Source: Sphingomonas sp. YR710
GTDB lineage: Bacteria > Pseudomonadota > Alphaproteobacteria > Sphingomonadales > Sphingomonadaceae
Length of the DNA: 64,000 nt
Direction of reading: 5' to 3'
Assembly (NCBI RefSeq): GCF_900101455.1
Contig: NZ_FMZJ01000009.1
Span: 124,001 to 188,000 of the forward strand
The notes beneath the pieces are model-generated. The model was not told the DNA's origin and made no database searches. It worked only from the letters and a program-made list of their open reading frames with translations. Position numbers and translations under genes: made by a program. Numbering within the stretch: the stretch's first letter is position 1; the number at the start of each line of letters is the position of its first letter. Positions 27,196-35,912 of this stretch are shown here, piece by piece.

Positions 27196-27672
27196 TCAGA
27201 TCGGGTAGATTAGCGAGTTGGGAATGAGATCATTGTCGAACACGCAGAATCTGCGCGCAAAACGCAGGCCGGCGGGCGTTTCGACCACCGTGTCGAGATA
27301 GACGCCGGTATTGAATATCTCGGCAGGCATATCTCGCTTCGTCCGAATCACGAGATAATTGGTTTCGGTCTCCAGGGCGCCGTCGCCCCGCGAGAGAATT
27401 CGCGTGGGGCTGAGGATGTGGCGCTGATAATAAGGCGCATGAAAGATCGTGCTTTCAATGCCATAATTTCGGTCGCGCATCATCGGCTTGCCGTGGAGGG
27501 ACAAGGTGCTCAGCGGCAGGTTGCGATCCAGATTTTCGCGCGAAACAATCCGGTACCAAGCGTCGTCGGTGAAGAAATCCGGCCACTCGTCATATTTGCC
27601 TGCATCCACGCACGATGCATAAGCTGCGTACAATTCGATCAGTCGCTCTCTTTGCATTTCCTGCGCGGTCAC
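27196..27672 (-). CDS. Aromatic-ring-hydroxylating oxygenase, beta subunit
   Basis: 158 residues starting at GTG 27672, which overlaps the alpha-subunit stop (GTGA), so the two subunits are translationally coupled. It is an NTF2-fold protein: ELYAAYASCVDAGKYDEWPDFFTDDAWYRI at the start and FARRFCVFDNDLIPNSLIYPI at the end. It supports the alpha3beta3 structure and has no cofactor. The sequence fits the anthranilate/salicylate dioxygenase small subunits (AndAd type). Confidence 0.88.
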   Translation of the reverse strand: MTAQEMQRERLIELYAAYASCVDAGKYDEWPDFFTDDAWYRIVSRENLDRNLPLSTLSLHGKPMMRDRNYGIESTIFHAPYYQRHILSPTRILSRGDGALETETNYLVIRTKRDMPAEIFNTGVYLDTVVETPAGLRFARRFCVFDNDLIPNSLIYPI

Positions 27673-28898
27673 AGCTCCATCACCTCCCGCCAATAACGAT
27701 ACATTCCGCGGATCAGCGTCTCGGTCACCGCGTGATCGGTTGGGCCAACGCCCGTGCCGTCGAGCTCGCACAGCGTGGCGAACGCCTTGTCCTGTTCGAA
27801 ACCTTCCTGGCTGAACTCGATCACTTCGCCATCGTCGGCCGACACGAAGCCCGCCGGCCCGAACAGATTGGCCTGGCGCAGCCGCCTTTCGACCATCGCC
27901 GGATCATCGTCTGCGAAGCCGAAATGGGTCCAGATGAAGTCGAACGAACCGGGTCCGTTCGGTATGATCTGCCGGGTGGACAGCGAATTGACCTGCTGCT
28001 GGAAGATGACGTTTGGAAAAACCGTGGTCATGCAGACCGTATGTTCGCCCCACCATGGCTCGGCGACGATGTCGAGCAGCCGCATATCGTGCAGCTTCAT
28101 ATTGCTGCGATAGCTCGACACCCCCTCCTCAACATTGGCTGTCACCTTTTCGGGCCGACGCGAAAGCATTGCGGCATGCCGCCCCTTTGCATCGATCCTG
28201 AGCTGGGACTGGTTATCCGCACGCCACAGGCCAAAGGTGACGAACCAGGTGTGCAACAGGCCCGGATGATAGGGATCCTTGATGTTCTCCATCATCAGTT
28301 TCCAGTTTCCCGGAATCCGCTGACGCGAATAGCCATGGAGCACGAGTTCGCGTCCCGAGAAGGTCCGGTCGAAGCAGCCGAGGATCTCCGGGCCCAGATA
28401 ATCCTCCAGACTTTCCACCCCATCATCGAAACAGGCGAAGACCACGCCGTTGCGGACCGCGACCTTCAGGCGATTGAGGCCATGGTCATCAAGCGCGAAA
28501 TCGGCCGGCATACCGCCATTGCCTTTCACGCCGCGCTGAAACGGCACGCCGAGCAGCTTGCCGTCATAATTGTAATTCCACTGATGATAGGGGCAGACGA
28601 GCGTCTTCACCTTGCCCGTCCGTTCCTGACAGAAGCGCATCGCGCGGTGCGCGCAGCGATTTTCCAGAACATTGACCTCACCCTTGCGGTTGCGGATCAT
28701 GATGACAGAGCGTTCGCCTACGCTCGTACGCTTAAAGCAACCCGGGTCGGGCACCTCGATTTCGAGCCCGACATAGCTCCAGTGCGGACCATAGAATATC
28801 CGATCGAGCTCCCGACGATAAATGTCGGCGCTCGTATAGACGTCCGAAGGAATCCGGCTCGAACCAGCGCTCGTCCACGGAGTGAGCAACTCTTGCAT
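27669..28898 (-). CDS. Aromatic-ring-hydroxylating oxygenase, alpha subunit (anthranilate/salicylate type)
   Basis: 409 residues. The Rieske [2Fe-2S] ligands are Cys82 and His84 (NRCAHR) and Cys102 and His105 (VCPYHQW). The mononuclear iron is held by His211 and His216 (DPYHPGLLH), with Asp208 bridging to the Rieske centre and a further acidic ligand expected downstream. Segments such as FKRTSVGE, GYSRQRIPGNWKLMMENIKDPYH and VTFGLWRADNQSQ point to the AndAc/AhdA1-type group (anthranilate 1,2-dioxygenase, salicylate 1-hydroxylase). Ferredoxin and reductase genes are not nearby, so electrons must come from elsewhere. Its leader resembles that of the alcohol dehydrogenase at 35468. Confidence 0.9.
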   Translation of the reverse strand: MQELLTPWTSAGSSRIPSDVYTSADIYRRELDRIFYGPHWSYVGLEIEVPDPGCFKRTSVGERSVIMIRNRKGEVNVLENRCAHRAMRFCQERTGKVKTLVCPYHQWNYNYDGKLLGVPFQRGVKGNGGMPADFALDDHGLNRLKVAVRNGVVFACFDDGVESLEDYLGPEILGCFDRTFSGRELVLHGYSRQRIPGNWKLMMENIKDPYHPGLLHTWFVTFGLWRADNQSQLRIDAKGRHAAMLSRRPEKVTANVEEGVSSYRSNMKLHDMRLLDIVAEPWWGEHTVCMTTVFPNVIFQQQVNSLSTRQIIPNGPGSFDFIWTHFGFADDDPAMVERRLRQANLFGPAGFVSADDGEVIEFSQEGFEQDKAFATLCELDGTGVGPTDHAVTETLIRGMYRYWREVMEL

Positions 28899-29277
28899 GC
28901 TGCGGCCTCTATCTAGCTTGTTGCGCCTGTCGCGGGACCATCATCGGGCTTTGGCGATGCGCGGGATGGTTTGCCGCATTCGGAGTCATCGACGGCCTTG
29001 GTCGATGATCATGAATAGCCGCTTTGATCTTGTGCTCCCCACTCATCGCATCGCTCTCTCCGGATCGCGTCTGACACGGCCCGCAGTTGCGCCCGAGGGA
29101 CTCGGGGCGGATCGGCCAAGTCGATATATCCTGCCCTCAAATTTGATTTTACGCAATTCATTATTTATTATAAAAGACTCCTAGCAGCCGGATACGGGCC
29201 GACTCACACGTCAGAACGAGGCCGTTCCACCCGGTGCCAGACCGAAAACCACAACCAGAATCCCGCCGGAGAAGTTG
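28899..29277. promoter_or_regulatory. Divergent control region with adh 5' remnant and conserved palindrome
   Basis: Between the oxygenase operon (minus) and the aldehyde dehydrogenase (plus). Bases about 29050-29180 are a diverged copy of 35470-35600. The palindrome TCAAATTTGA is at 29137-29146. Reading the minus strand, GGAGAGAG is followed at 29045 by an ATG whose codons give MSGEHKIKAA, like the alcohol dehydrogenase start (MSGE, then KIKAA), but the frame then loses similarity; it is a remnant of a few codons. No full gene fits in the stretch. Confidence 0.6.
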
Positions 29278-30729
29278 ATGAACATCCAGCTCGTGATCGA
29301 CAATCGCCAGGTCGAAGCTGAAGGCGCCCGAACCTTCCAACGCCGCAACCCCGTCACCGGCAAAGTCGTCACCACCGCCGCCGCTGCCAGTGTCGCCGAT
29401 GCCCATCGCGCCGCCGATGCCGCGGCCCGCGCTTTTGCCACATGGTCTCGCACCGGCCCGACCGAACGCCGTCGCATCCTGCTCGCCGCCGCCGACCGGC
29501 TCGAAGCGAAGATTGGCGAAATTTCCCAGGCCATGGCCTCCGAGACTGGCGCGTCCGGCCTTTGGGGCGGCTTCAATGTCATGGCTTCGGTCGGCCTGCT
29601 GCGCGAGGCCGCTGCCCTTACCACCCAGATCCAGGGTGAGACCATTCCCACCGACAAACCCGGCACCCTTTCGATGACCCTGCGGCAGCCTGTCGGCGTC
29701 ATCCTCAGCATCGTGCCCTGGAACGGCCCCGTGATCCTCGCCGCCCGCGCGATCGCTTACCCCCTTGCCTGCGGTAATACCGTCGTCTTCCGCGGTTCCG
29801 AACTCAGCCCTGGCACGCATGCGCTGATCGCCGAAGCCTTTGTCGAAGCCGGCCTGCCCGATGGCGTGCTCAATTTCGTCGTCAATGCACCAGAAGATGC
29901 CCCTGAGATCATCGAGGCATTGATCGCCCACCCCGCCGTGCGCCGTATCAATTTCACGGGTTCGACGCGGGTTGGCCGCATCATCGCCGAAAAGGCCGGG
30001 CGCCACCTCAAGCGCTGCCTGCTCGAACTTGGCGGCAAGGCCCCGCTGGTCGTCCTCGACGACGCCGACCTCGACGGCGCCGTCAACGCCGCCATCTTCG
30101 GCTCATATCTCTTCCAAGGCCAGATCTGCATGTCGACCGAGCGCTTCGTCGTCGATGAGGCTGTCGCAGACGAGTTCGTCCGCCGCTTTGCCGAACGCGC
30201 CGCCCTGCTCCCCGCCGGCGATCCGGTCGACAATCCCGGCTGCGTCATCGGCCCCATGGTCGATGCCAGCTCGGGCAAGCGCATCAACGCCATGCTCGAC
30301 GATGCCATCGCCAAAGGCGCCACCATCGCCACCGGCGGACATGCCGATGGCGTGACCATGCCGGCGACGATCGTCGATCATGTCAGACCCGGCATGACCA
30401 TCTACGATCAGGAAACGTTCGGCCCCGTCACCACAATCGTCCGCGTCAGGGGCGTCAACGAAGCCATCCGCATCGCCAACGATACCGAATATGGACTGGC
30501 GGCCGCGGTATTCGGCAAGGATGTCGCCCGTGCCATCAACGTCGCGCGCCAGATCGACGCCGGTCACGTCCACGTCAATGGCGCGACCGTCCAGAATGAG
30601 CCCCAGGCACCTTATGGCGGCATGAAGAACAGCGGCTATGGCCGATTTGACGGTCGCGCGGTCATCGACGAATTCACCGAACTCAAGTGGCTCACGATCG
30701 AACCCGCCGACCAGCAATATCCGGTATAA
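29278..30729 (+). CDS. Aldehyde dehydrogenase, aryl-aldehyde type
   Basis: 483 residues from the ATG at 29278 (GGAGAAG upstream). Catalytic Cys284 lies in QGQICMSTER and the general base Glu250 in LLELGGKAP. The nucleotide site has IVPWNGP and NFTGSTRVG. The usual Lys that binds the adenosine ribose is Arg172 (VFRGSE). The sequence is closest in feel to salicylaldehyde/vanillin/benzaldehyde dehydrogenases. It oxidises an aromatic aldehyde to the acid, fitting the alcohol dehydrogenase and ring-hydroxylating oxygenase nearby. Confidence 0.9.
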   Translation: MNIQLVIDNRQVEAEGARTFQRRNPVTGKVVTTAAAASVADAHRAADAAARAFATWSRTGPTERRRILLAAADRLEAKIGEISQAMASETGASGLWGGFNVMASVGLLREAAALTTQIQGETIPTDKPGTLSMTLRQPVGVILSIVPWNGPVILAARAIAYPLACGNTVVFRGSELSPGTHALIAEAFVEAGLPDGVLNFVVNAPEDAPEIIEALIAHPAVRRINFTGSTRVGRIIAEKAGRHLKRCLLELGGKAPLVVLDDADLDGAVNAAIFGSYLFQGQICMSTERFVVDEAVADEFVRRFAERAALLPAGDPVDNPGCVIGPMVDASSGKRINAMLDDAIAKGATIATGGHADGVTMPATIVDHVRPGMTIYDQETFGPVTTIVRVRGVNEAIRIANDTEYGLAAAVFGKDVARAINVARQIDAGHVHVNGATVQNEPQAPYGGMKNSGYGRFDGRAVIDEFTELKWLTIEPADQQYPV

Positions 30730-30775
30730 GCGACCTGCTCGACGCCCCGTGCTGATCGGGATGGTCAGGACGAAT

Positions 30776-31612
30776 TCAGTCGCGCTTCTCGGGATGTCCC
30801 CCCACGATCGCGCTGATCTTGTCGCACACCCTGCGCAATTTCCTCGCCGCATCGGGGCTTGTCTTTTCGGACCGCCCCGACGTGGTGACAAGAGTCGCGA
30901 CGAGTATCGCGACCCCCTGAAGGTTGAGAATGGGATAGGCCTTCGCGTACAGGCCCGGGATCAGCGTTCCCCCCACTTCGGCCATTCCGTCGGCGCGGGC
31001 CTTTTGCCGGAGAGCCTCGATCTTCGCCCGATCGAATGCGGGGTCGCGCTCCAGTTCGGCATTTACGAGGTCTTCGGTCTCCTGCTCCGGGCGAAAGGCC
31101 AGGAAGACCTGTCCCGTCGCCGAGTGGAGAATCGACATGACAGAACCCACTGCCAGCGACGTGACCACCGGCGGCCGGCCGACATACCATCTTACGATCG
31201 TCGGCCCGCCCGGGCCAAGGACCGCAACCAGCACGGTCGATCCGGTGGCGGCGCAAAAGGCCCCGATCTCTTCGTCGGCAATCTTGTAGATATCGAGACG
31301 GGCCAGCGCACTCATGCCCAGCTTCAGCGCGGCGGGGCCGAGGTCATAGCTGCCATTGGAATTCTGCCGGACCATGCCGCTTTCGGCCAGACTGGCGAGA
31401 TAACGGTGCGTCTGCGGCGGGGACAGACCGCATTTCCTGACCACCGCCGCAAGCGGGCTGGGCACGCCAAGATCCGCCAGCGCTTCGAGAACGCGCATGC
31501 CGATCTCGACCGACTGGATTCCCGCCCGCTTCTTAATTTCGCCTTCCGCAACCGCCTTCGTCATCTTCTCGTCCGGATCTCGACTGCGTCGCTCCGGAGA
31601 GCGCGATGTCAT
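30776..31612 (-). CDS. IclR-family transcriptional regulator
   Basis: 278 residues. The winged helix is at about 30-95 (IQSVEIGMRVLEALADLG, then PPQTHRYLASLAESGMV). The effector-binding domain follows, with SILHSATGQVFLAFRP and the AEVGGTLIPGLYAKAYPI stretch of the ligand pocket. IclR regulators control aromatic catabolic operons and bind short palindromes. It is convergent with the aldehyde dehydrogenase and lies between the two copies of the palindromic leader, so it may bind them (inference). Confidence 0.92.
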   Translation of the reverse strand: MTSRSPERRSRDPDEKMTKAVAEGEIKKRAGIQSVEIGMRVLEALADLGVPSPLAAVVRKCGLSPPQTHRYLASLAESGMVRQNSNGSYDLGPAALKLGMSALARLDIYKIADEEIGAFCAATGSTVLVAVLGPGGPTIVRWYVGRPPVVTSLAVGSVMSILHSATGQVFLAFRPEQETEDLVNAELERDPAFDRAKIEALRQKARADGMAEVGGTLIPGLYAKAYPILNLQGVAILVATLVTTSGRSEKTSPDAARKLRRVCDKISAIVGGHPEKRD

Positions 31613-31710
31613 GAAAAACTGGCTTTAACGACTGGCACAGATGATCCCGCTTATAAAGCATATGTCTCGCCTCGCCGATCTGACCGGACCGTTGCCGCCC
31701 ACTGCTGGCG

Positions 31711-32625
31711 CTATTGGGCCGGGATGGGCGGCGAGAGCACAGGCGCCATTTGTCGGACACCCTCGACAAAGTGATCGAGCACCATCCTTATGCGCGGCAC
31801 ATGGCGCGTGTCCCGGTGTACACCGAGCCAGATCCCCCGAACCAACCGCGCGGCCGACGCGGCAAGTTCGACAAGCTGATCGGATTCTCGCGCAAGGTAA
31901 CAGGGCAGCATCGCCAAGCCATAGCCCGCGATCGCGGCCTGGAACTGGGCATCGCGACTATTGGCACGAAGCACGGATCGCGCCTTTGACGCGATGTTCG
32001 CCAGGTGCCGGGCCTCCGGCAGAAGCGCCAGATCGTCCTGCAATGTGACGACGGCATGATCGGGCGCCCCGCGCCCGAAATCCGGTGCGCCAGATGTCTC
32101 CAGATATTGGCGGCTCGCATAGAGCCCGAACGCCATATCGCCAATGCGGCGCACCACCGCCTCATGCTGCTCGAACGTCGCAAGGCGCAGTGCGATGTCG
32201 GCTTCGCGCCGCGACAACGACAGCGATCGTGTATCCGTGATGAGTTCGATCTGCAGTTCGGGCTGTTTGTCGATCAACGGTTTCAGCAACGGTATCAAAA
32301 TCCGCGCACCGAAGGTTTCCACCGTCGTGATCCGCACTTCGCCCGCAATGCCCGCGTCCTCACCGGAAATCGCCCGTTCAATCGACAGAACCTCGGCCTC
32401 CATGCGCTCGACGTTGGCGAACACACGCTCACCTGCGGCGGTGAGTATGAAGCCAGTCGGCGTCTTTTGAAGAAGCCGGGCGCCGGCGCGATGGTGCAGC
32501 GCCTCAAGCCTTCGGCCCATGGTCGTCTGCGTCACCTTGAGCGCGCGTGCAGCCGCCGATAGATTTCCGTACCGCGCGATGGCGAGAAAGCTGCGCAGTT
32601 CATCCCAATCGAGCATCGGACGCAT
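31711..32625 (-). CDS. LysR-family transcriptional regulator
   Basis: 304 residues. The N-terminal helix-turn-helix (WDELRSFLAIARYGNLSAAARALKVTQTTMGRRLEAL) is followed by a periplasmic-binding-like effector domain. The C-terminal part (MLPCYLARES, LWLGVHRDTRHVPRIR-like) resembles the group controlling DoxX and quinone-stress genes. It is divergent from doxX and the extradiol dioxygenase, which it probably regulates through the 286-base gap. Confidence 0.92.
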   Translation of the reverse strand: MRPMLDWDELRSFLAIARYGNLSAAARALKVTQTTMGRRLEALHHRAGARLLQKTPTGFILTAAGERVFANVERMEAEVLSIERAISGEDAGIAGEVRITTVETFGARILIPLLKPLIDKQPELQIELITDTRSLSLSRREADIALRLATFEQHEAVVRRIGDMAFGLYASRQYLETSGAPDFGRGAPDHAVVTLQDDLALLPEARHLANIASKARSVLRANSRDAQFQAAIAGYGLAMLPCYLARESDQLVELAASAARLVRGIWLGVHRDTRHVPRIRMVLDHFVEGVRQMAPVLSPPIPAQ

Positions 32626-32911
32626 TCCTTACCAGCAACCATCAATGCATTTTTGCAGAGATAGTCATTCCTAAGCGTTCGCGCAGCCCGTGACTCCGTT
32701 ACGATTTGCGACATCGGGAACGGCGACAGACTATATGAAAAACCATCGCATTCCTATCATCGCCAGACTTCCGGTACCGGGCTGGGGGTTACCAGCTCCA
32801 CATTTTTGCATAGCCGGTGGGCGAAAGGTTCGAATAGCGCCGATGCGCGTTCGGGGCCATTTCAACCGTGCACTTCGGTGATGAACCGTTGTCCACGAAA
32901 GGAACCAATCC

Positions 32912-33340
32912 ATGATCGACACTCGCCTTGCACCTTATGGCGCCCTCGCCCTGCGGGCCTCGTCCGGTTCGCTTTTCCTCGCCCATGCCGCCCTCAAGAT
33001 TTTCGTATTCACGCCGGCGGGAACAGCAAAGTTCTTCGAAAGCGTGGGCGTGCCCGGCCCGGTCGCCTACCTGACGATCCTGGCCGAAGTGCTGGGCGGT
33101 ACGGCGCTGCTGCTCGGCATCTATGCGCGTTACGTCGCCGTGGCGCTCAGCCTGATCCTGCTCGGCGCCATTGCCACCGTGCACATTCACAGCGGCTTCT
33201 TCTTCGATTCGCCCAATGGGGGCTGGGAATATCCGGCCTTCTGGATCGTCGCCCTGCTTGCGCAGGCAATGATTGGTGAGGGCGCATTCTCAGTCACGGG
33301 CAGCAAGACCGTTCGGCGCCAGGCAGCAGTCGCGGCCTGA
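32912..33340 (+). CDS. DoxX-family membrane protein
   Basis: 142 residues with four hydrophobic segments (ALALRASSGSLFLAHAALKIF, YLTILAEVLGGTALLLGIYA, VALSLILLGAIATVHI, IVALLAQAMIG). The GxxFLxHG-like first helix is typical of DoxX. It stands upstream of a dioxygenase gene and downstream of a divergent LysR gene, a frequent arrangement for defence against quinones or catechols. The biochemical role of DoxX is unclear. Confidence 0.9.
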   Translation: MIDTRLAPYGALALRASSGSLFLAHAALKIFVFTPAGTAKFFESVGVPGPVAYLTILAEVLGGTALLLGIYARYVAVALSLILLGAIATVHIHSGFFFDSPNGGWEYPAFWIVALLAQAMIGEGAFSVTGSKTVRRQAAVAA

Positions 33341-33401
33341 ACTCGGCTCGCCCTGCGGGCGCCGGAGTTCGGCGCCCGCAGCCAGATCCTGGAGATAACC
33401 G

Positions 33402-34211
33402 ATGCTCCCTACCCTTTTTGTAAGCCATGGCGCGCCCACACTGCCGCTGACGGACGCGCCGGCCAGGACGTTCCTCACCCAATTGCCAACACTGCTCCCG
33501 GAAAAGCCGCGTGCCATCCTCATGATCTCGGCGCATTGGGAAACCGCGATACCCACCGCAAACGCGGTCGAGATTAACCGGACGATCCACGACTTTGGGG
33601 GCTTTCCGCGCAAATTGTACGAGATACAATATCTTGCACCAGGTGCCGAAGTGCTGGCGGAGCATGTCGGCGATCTCCTGGCCGCAGCCGGACTGCCAGG
33701 CCGGATCGACAGGCAGCGGGGCCTCGATCACGGCGCATGGGTGCCGCTCATGCTGATGTACCCCGATGCCGAACTCCCGGTTGCCCAGCTATCGGTCCAA
33801 AGTCAGTTTGGTCCCGCACATCATCTTGCACTTGGCCGGGCGCTCGAACCGCTGCGGCGCGAAGGCGTCCTGATCATCGGCTCGGGCTCGTTCACGCACG
33901 ATCTGTCCCAGTTCCGTCTCTATCGGGAGGTGATCGCCCACCCCGAGCCCGAATGGGTCAGCGACTTCGCCAACTGGTTCGATCGCGCTTTGGCGGATGG
34001 GCGCACGTCGGACTTGCTCCGCTATCGACAGCTGGCGCCGCATGCCGGGCGGAACCATCCGACGGAAGAGCATCTGCTGCCGCTGTTCGTGGCGCTCGGC
34101 GCGGGTGGGCAGGATCGAGCGGCACGCCGCCTGCACAGCAGTACAACCCACGGTGTCCTGCGAATGGATGCCTATGCCTTCGGCGACGTGAATCGGCCGG
34201 GCTCGGGCTGA
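33402..34211 (+). CDS. DODA-type extradiol aromatic ring-opening dioxygenase
   Basis: 269 residues of the class III (LigB-like) extradiol dioxygenase family, close to YgiD/4,5-DOPA dioxygenase. Metal ligands and active-site His are visible: His9 (VSHGAPT), His45 (ISAHWE), His110 (GLDHGAWVPL) and a His in the C-terminal STTHGVLRMDAYAF. It cleaves catechol-type rings next to the hydroxyl groups, using Zn or Fe. It follows doxX by 61 bases and is probably in one operon with it. Confidence 0.92.
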   Translation: MLPTLFVSHGAPTLPLTDAPARTFLTQLPTLLPEKPRAILMISAHWETAIPTANAVEINRTIHDFGGFPRKLYEIQYLAPGAEVLAEHVGDLLAAAGLPGRIDRQRGLDHGAWVPLMLMYPDAELPVAQLSVQSQFGPAHHLALGRALEPLRREGVLIIGSGSFTHDLSQFRLYREVIAHPEPEWVSDFANWFDRALADGRTSDLLRYRQLAPHAGRNHPTEEHLLPLFVALGAGGQDRAARRLHSSTTHGVLRMDAYAFGDVNRPGSG

Positions 34212-34244
34212 GCTCGCCGGCCGTTCGACCTGGGTCATATACTC

Positions 34245-34320
34245 CAGCGATCGATACCGCCCCGGCGCCTTCCCAACTGTGCGGGAGCCAGCCCGAGGAA
34301 GCGGCGCGCGATGCTTTCGA
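34245..34320 (-). pseudogene. Possible fragment of an AraC-type regulator
   Basis: On the minus strand these bases encode SIARRFLGLAPAQLGRRR, then stop. The phrase resembles the helix-turn-helix entry of some AraC-type regulators in this group (ARRYLGLAPAQLARxYRA). Nothing upstream continues the domain, so if real it is a short relic between two convergent genes. The resemblance is from memory and weak. Confidence 0.25.
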
Positions 34321-34346
34321 TCGTCGCCCGATACCCCTTGGTTTGG

Positions 34347-35468
34347 TCACGGATTGCCGATGCGCAGGACAGGCTTGATGGTTTGGCCGGATTCGCTGTC
34401 CTCGATGGCCTGGTTGATGTCTGCGAAGTCGTAATGCTTGATGAGACGATCGAACGGGAATTTTCCCTGCCGGTAGAACTCGATCAGCGTCGGGATGAAC
34501 GTGTGGGCGATGACATCGCCTTGGACGATGCCCATGATGCGCTTGGCCGGGATCATCACGCCGTTGACGTCGATCGGCACTTCGGTGCCCATCGGAGTGG
34601 CGCCGACGATGCCGCACGTTCCAAAGAAGCCGAGACAGTCGATCGCCTGGCGCAGCACGCGGCCTATGCCACTGCATTCGAGCGAGAAGTCCGCCCCCTT
34701 GCCTGTGATTTCCAGGATTTGCGCGACGGGATCGCCCTCAGCACCGTTGACCGCATGGGTTGCCCCCAGTTCGAGCGCAAGCGACAATCGTGCAGGATTG
34801 ACATCGACCGCAATGATCCGGGTGGCCCCGGCGATCTTCGCTGCCATCACCGCTGCAAGGCCGACCGCTCCCGCACCAAAAGCGACGAACGACGAGCCAG
34901 GACGAACCTTCAATGCATTGAGCACCGCGCCCGATCCGGTCTGTAACCCGCAACCGAGCGGCGCCAGAATCTCGAGCGGCAGATCCTTGGGAACCTTGAC
35001 CACATTGTGCACGCTGGCGATCGAATATTCCGCAAACGACGACTGTCCGAAAAAGTGATCATGTACCTCTTCACCGCCCGCGCCCGTCGCCGAGGTCGAT
35101 CCGTCGAGGCGGCCGCCGCCGAAATTGATGGGCCCGACATGCTGGCAGTGTGCCGGATGCCCGGATTCGCACAGATAGCAATCGCCGCAATACATGTAGC
35201 TCATGATCACATGGTCGCCCGGCGCCACCGAGGTCACGCCCTCGCCCACGGCCTCGACCACCCCACCGCCTTCATGTCCAAGGATCGCCGGAAGCGGCGA
35301 TTCGAATAGCTGATCGCGCACCACCATGTCGGTGTGACACACACCCGTGGCAACGATTCGCACCAGAATTTCGTCACGGCGCAACGCGCCCAGCGTCACC
35401 TGTTCGATGTGCAGCGGACCGCCCTTTTCCCGAACAACAGCCGCCTTGATCTTGCGCTCTTGGTTCAT
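34347..35468 (-). CDS. Zinc-dependent aryl-alcohol dehydrogenase
   Basis: 373 residues from the ATG at 35468 (a longer start at 35489 adds MSGESDP). Catalytic zinc ligands Cys44 (TGVCHTD) and His65-Glu66 (GHEGGG) and structural zinc cysteines 94, 97, 100 and 108 (CGDCYLCESGHPAHC) are all present. The NAD site is FGAGAVGLAAVMAA. The long insert after the structural zinc (GGRLDGSTS) is typical of benzyl-alcohol (XylB-type) dehydrogenases. It would feed aromatic aldehyde to the aldehyde dehydrogenase at 29278. Confidence 0.9.
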   Translation of the reverse strand: MNQERKIKAAVVREKGGPLHIEQVTLGALRRDEILVRIVATGVCHTDMVVRDQLFESPLPAILGHEGGGVVEAVGEGVTSVAPGDHVIMSYMYCGDCYLCESGHPAHCQHVGPINFGGGRLDGSTSATGAGGEEVHDHFFGQSSFAEYSIASVHNVVKVPKDLPLEILAPLGCGLQTGSGAVLNALKVRPGSSFVAFGAGAVGLAAVMAAKIAGATRIIAVDVNPARLSLALELGATHAVNGAEGDPVAQILEITGKGADFSLECSGIGRVLRQAIDCLGFFGTCGIVGATPMGTEVPIDVNGVMIPAKRIMGIVQGDVIAHTFIPTLIEFYRQGKFPFDRLIKHYDFADINQAIEDSESGQTIKPVLRIGNP

Positions 35469-35912
35469 CGGATCACTCTCTCCAGACAATGCCTGATGCC
35501 GCCCGCACTTGCGCCCGATGCAATCACGGACGGATCGGCTAACGCGATTATCCTGCCCTCAAATTTGATTTAGAGCAATTAATTATTCATTGTAAAATAT
35601 GTTGGTCTATCGTCACGGACGCGCCGGCGTTCGAACGAAGCCGTTGCGGGCAAACAATTTACATCGGACGGGAAGCCTTATCGCGACGCCCCATGCATCT
35701 TCCCGCATCCCCACGGGAAGGGCGGCCCGGCGAAAATGTTACAGCGTCGCGCGCGGTAAGACCCTTGGAACCTCCGATTCGCGGTCGCGGCCAGCCATAT
35801 CGGGGAAAGATGTTGACGCCTTGATCTGTGCATTACACAGCTTGATCATTCGGCCTTCCGGCTTGGGATAAACGACCGGTCCGCTTCAGCCCGGCAAAAT
35901 TGAGGATTCGAA
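35469..35912. promoter_or_regulatory. Control region between alcohol dehydrogenase and MFS gene
   Basis: No gene is supported. Bases 35470-35600 match the leader of the oxygenase operon (29050-29180) at roughly three of four positions; the block TCCTGCCCTCAAATTTGATT is identical. It includes the palindrome TCAAATTTGA at 35559-35568 and an A/T-rich flank. For the MFS gene, GAGGA sits at 35902-35906. Confidence 0.55.
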
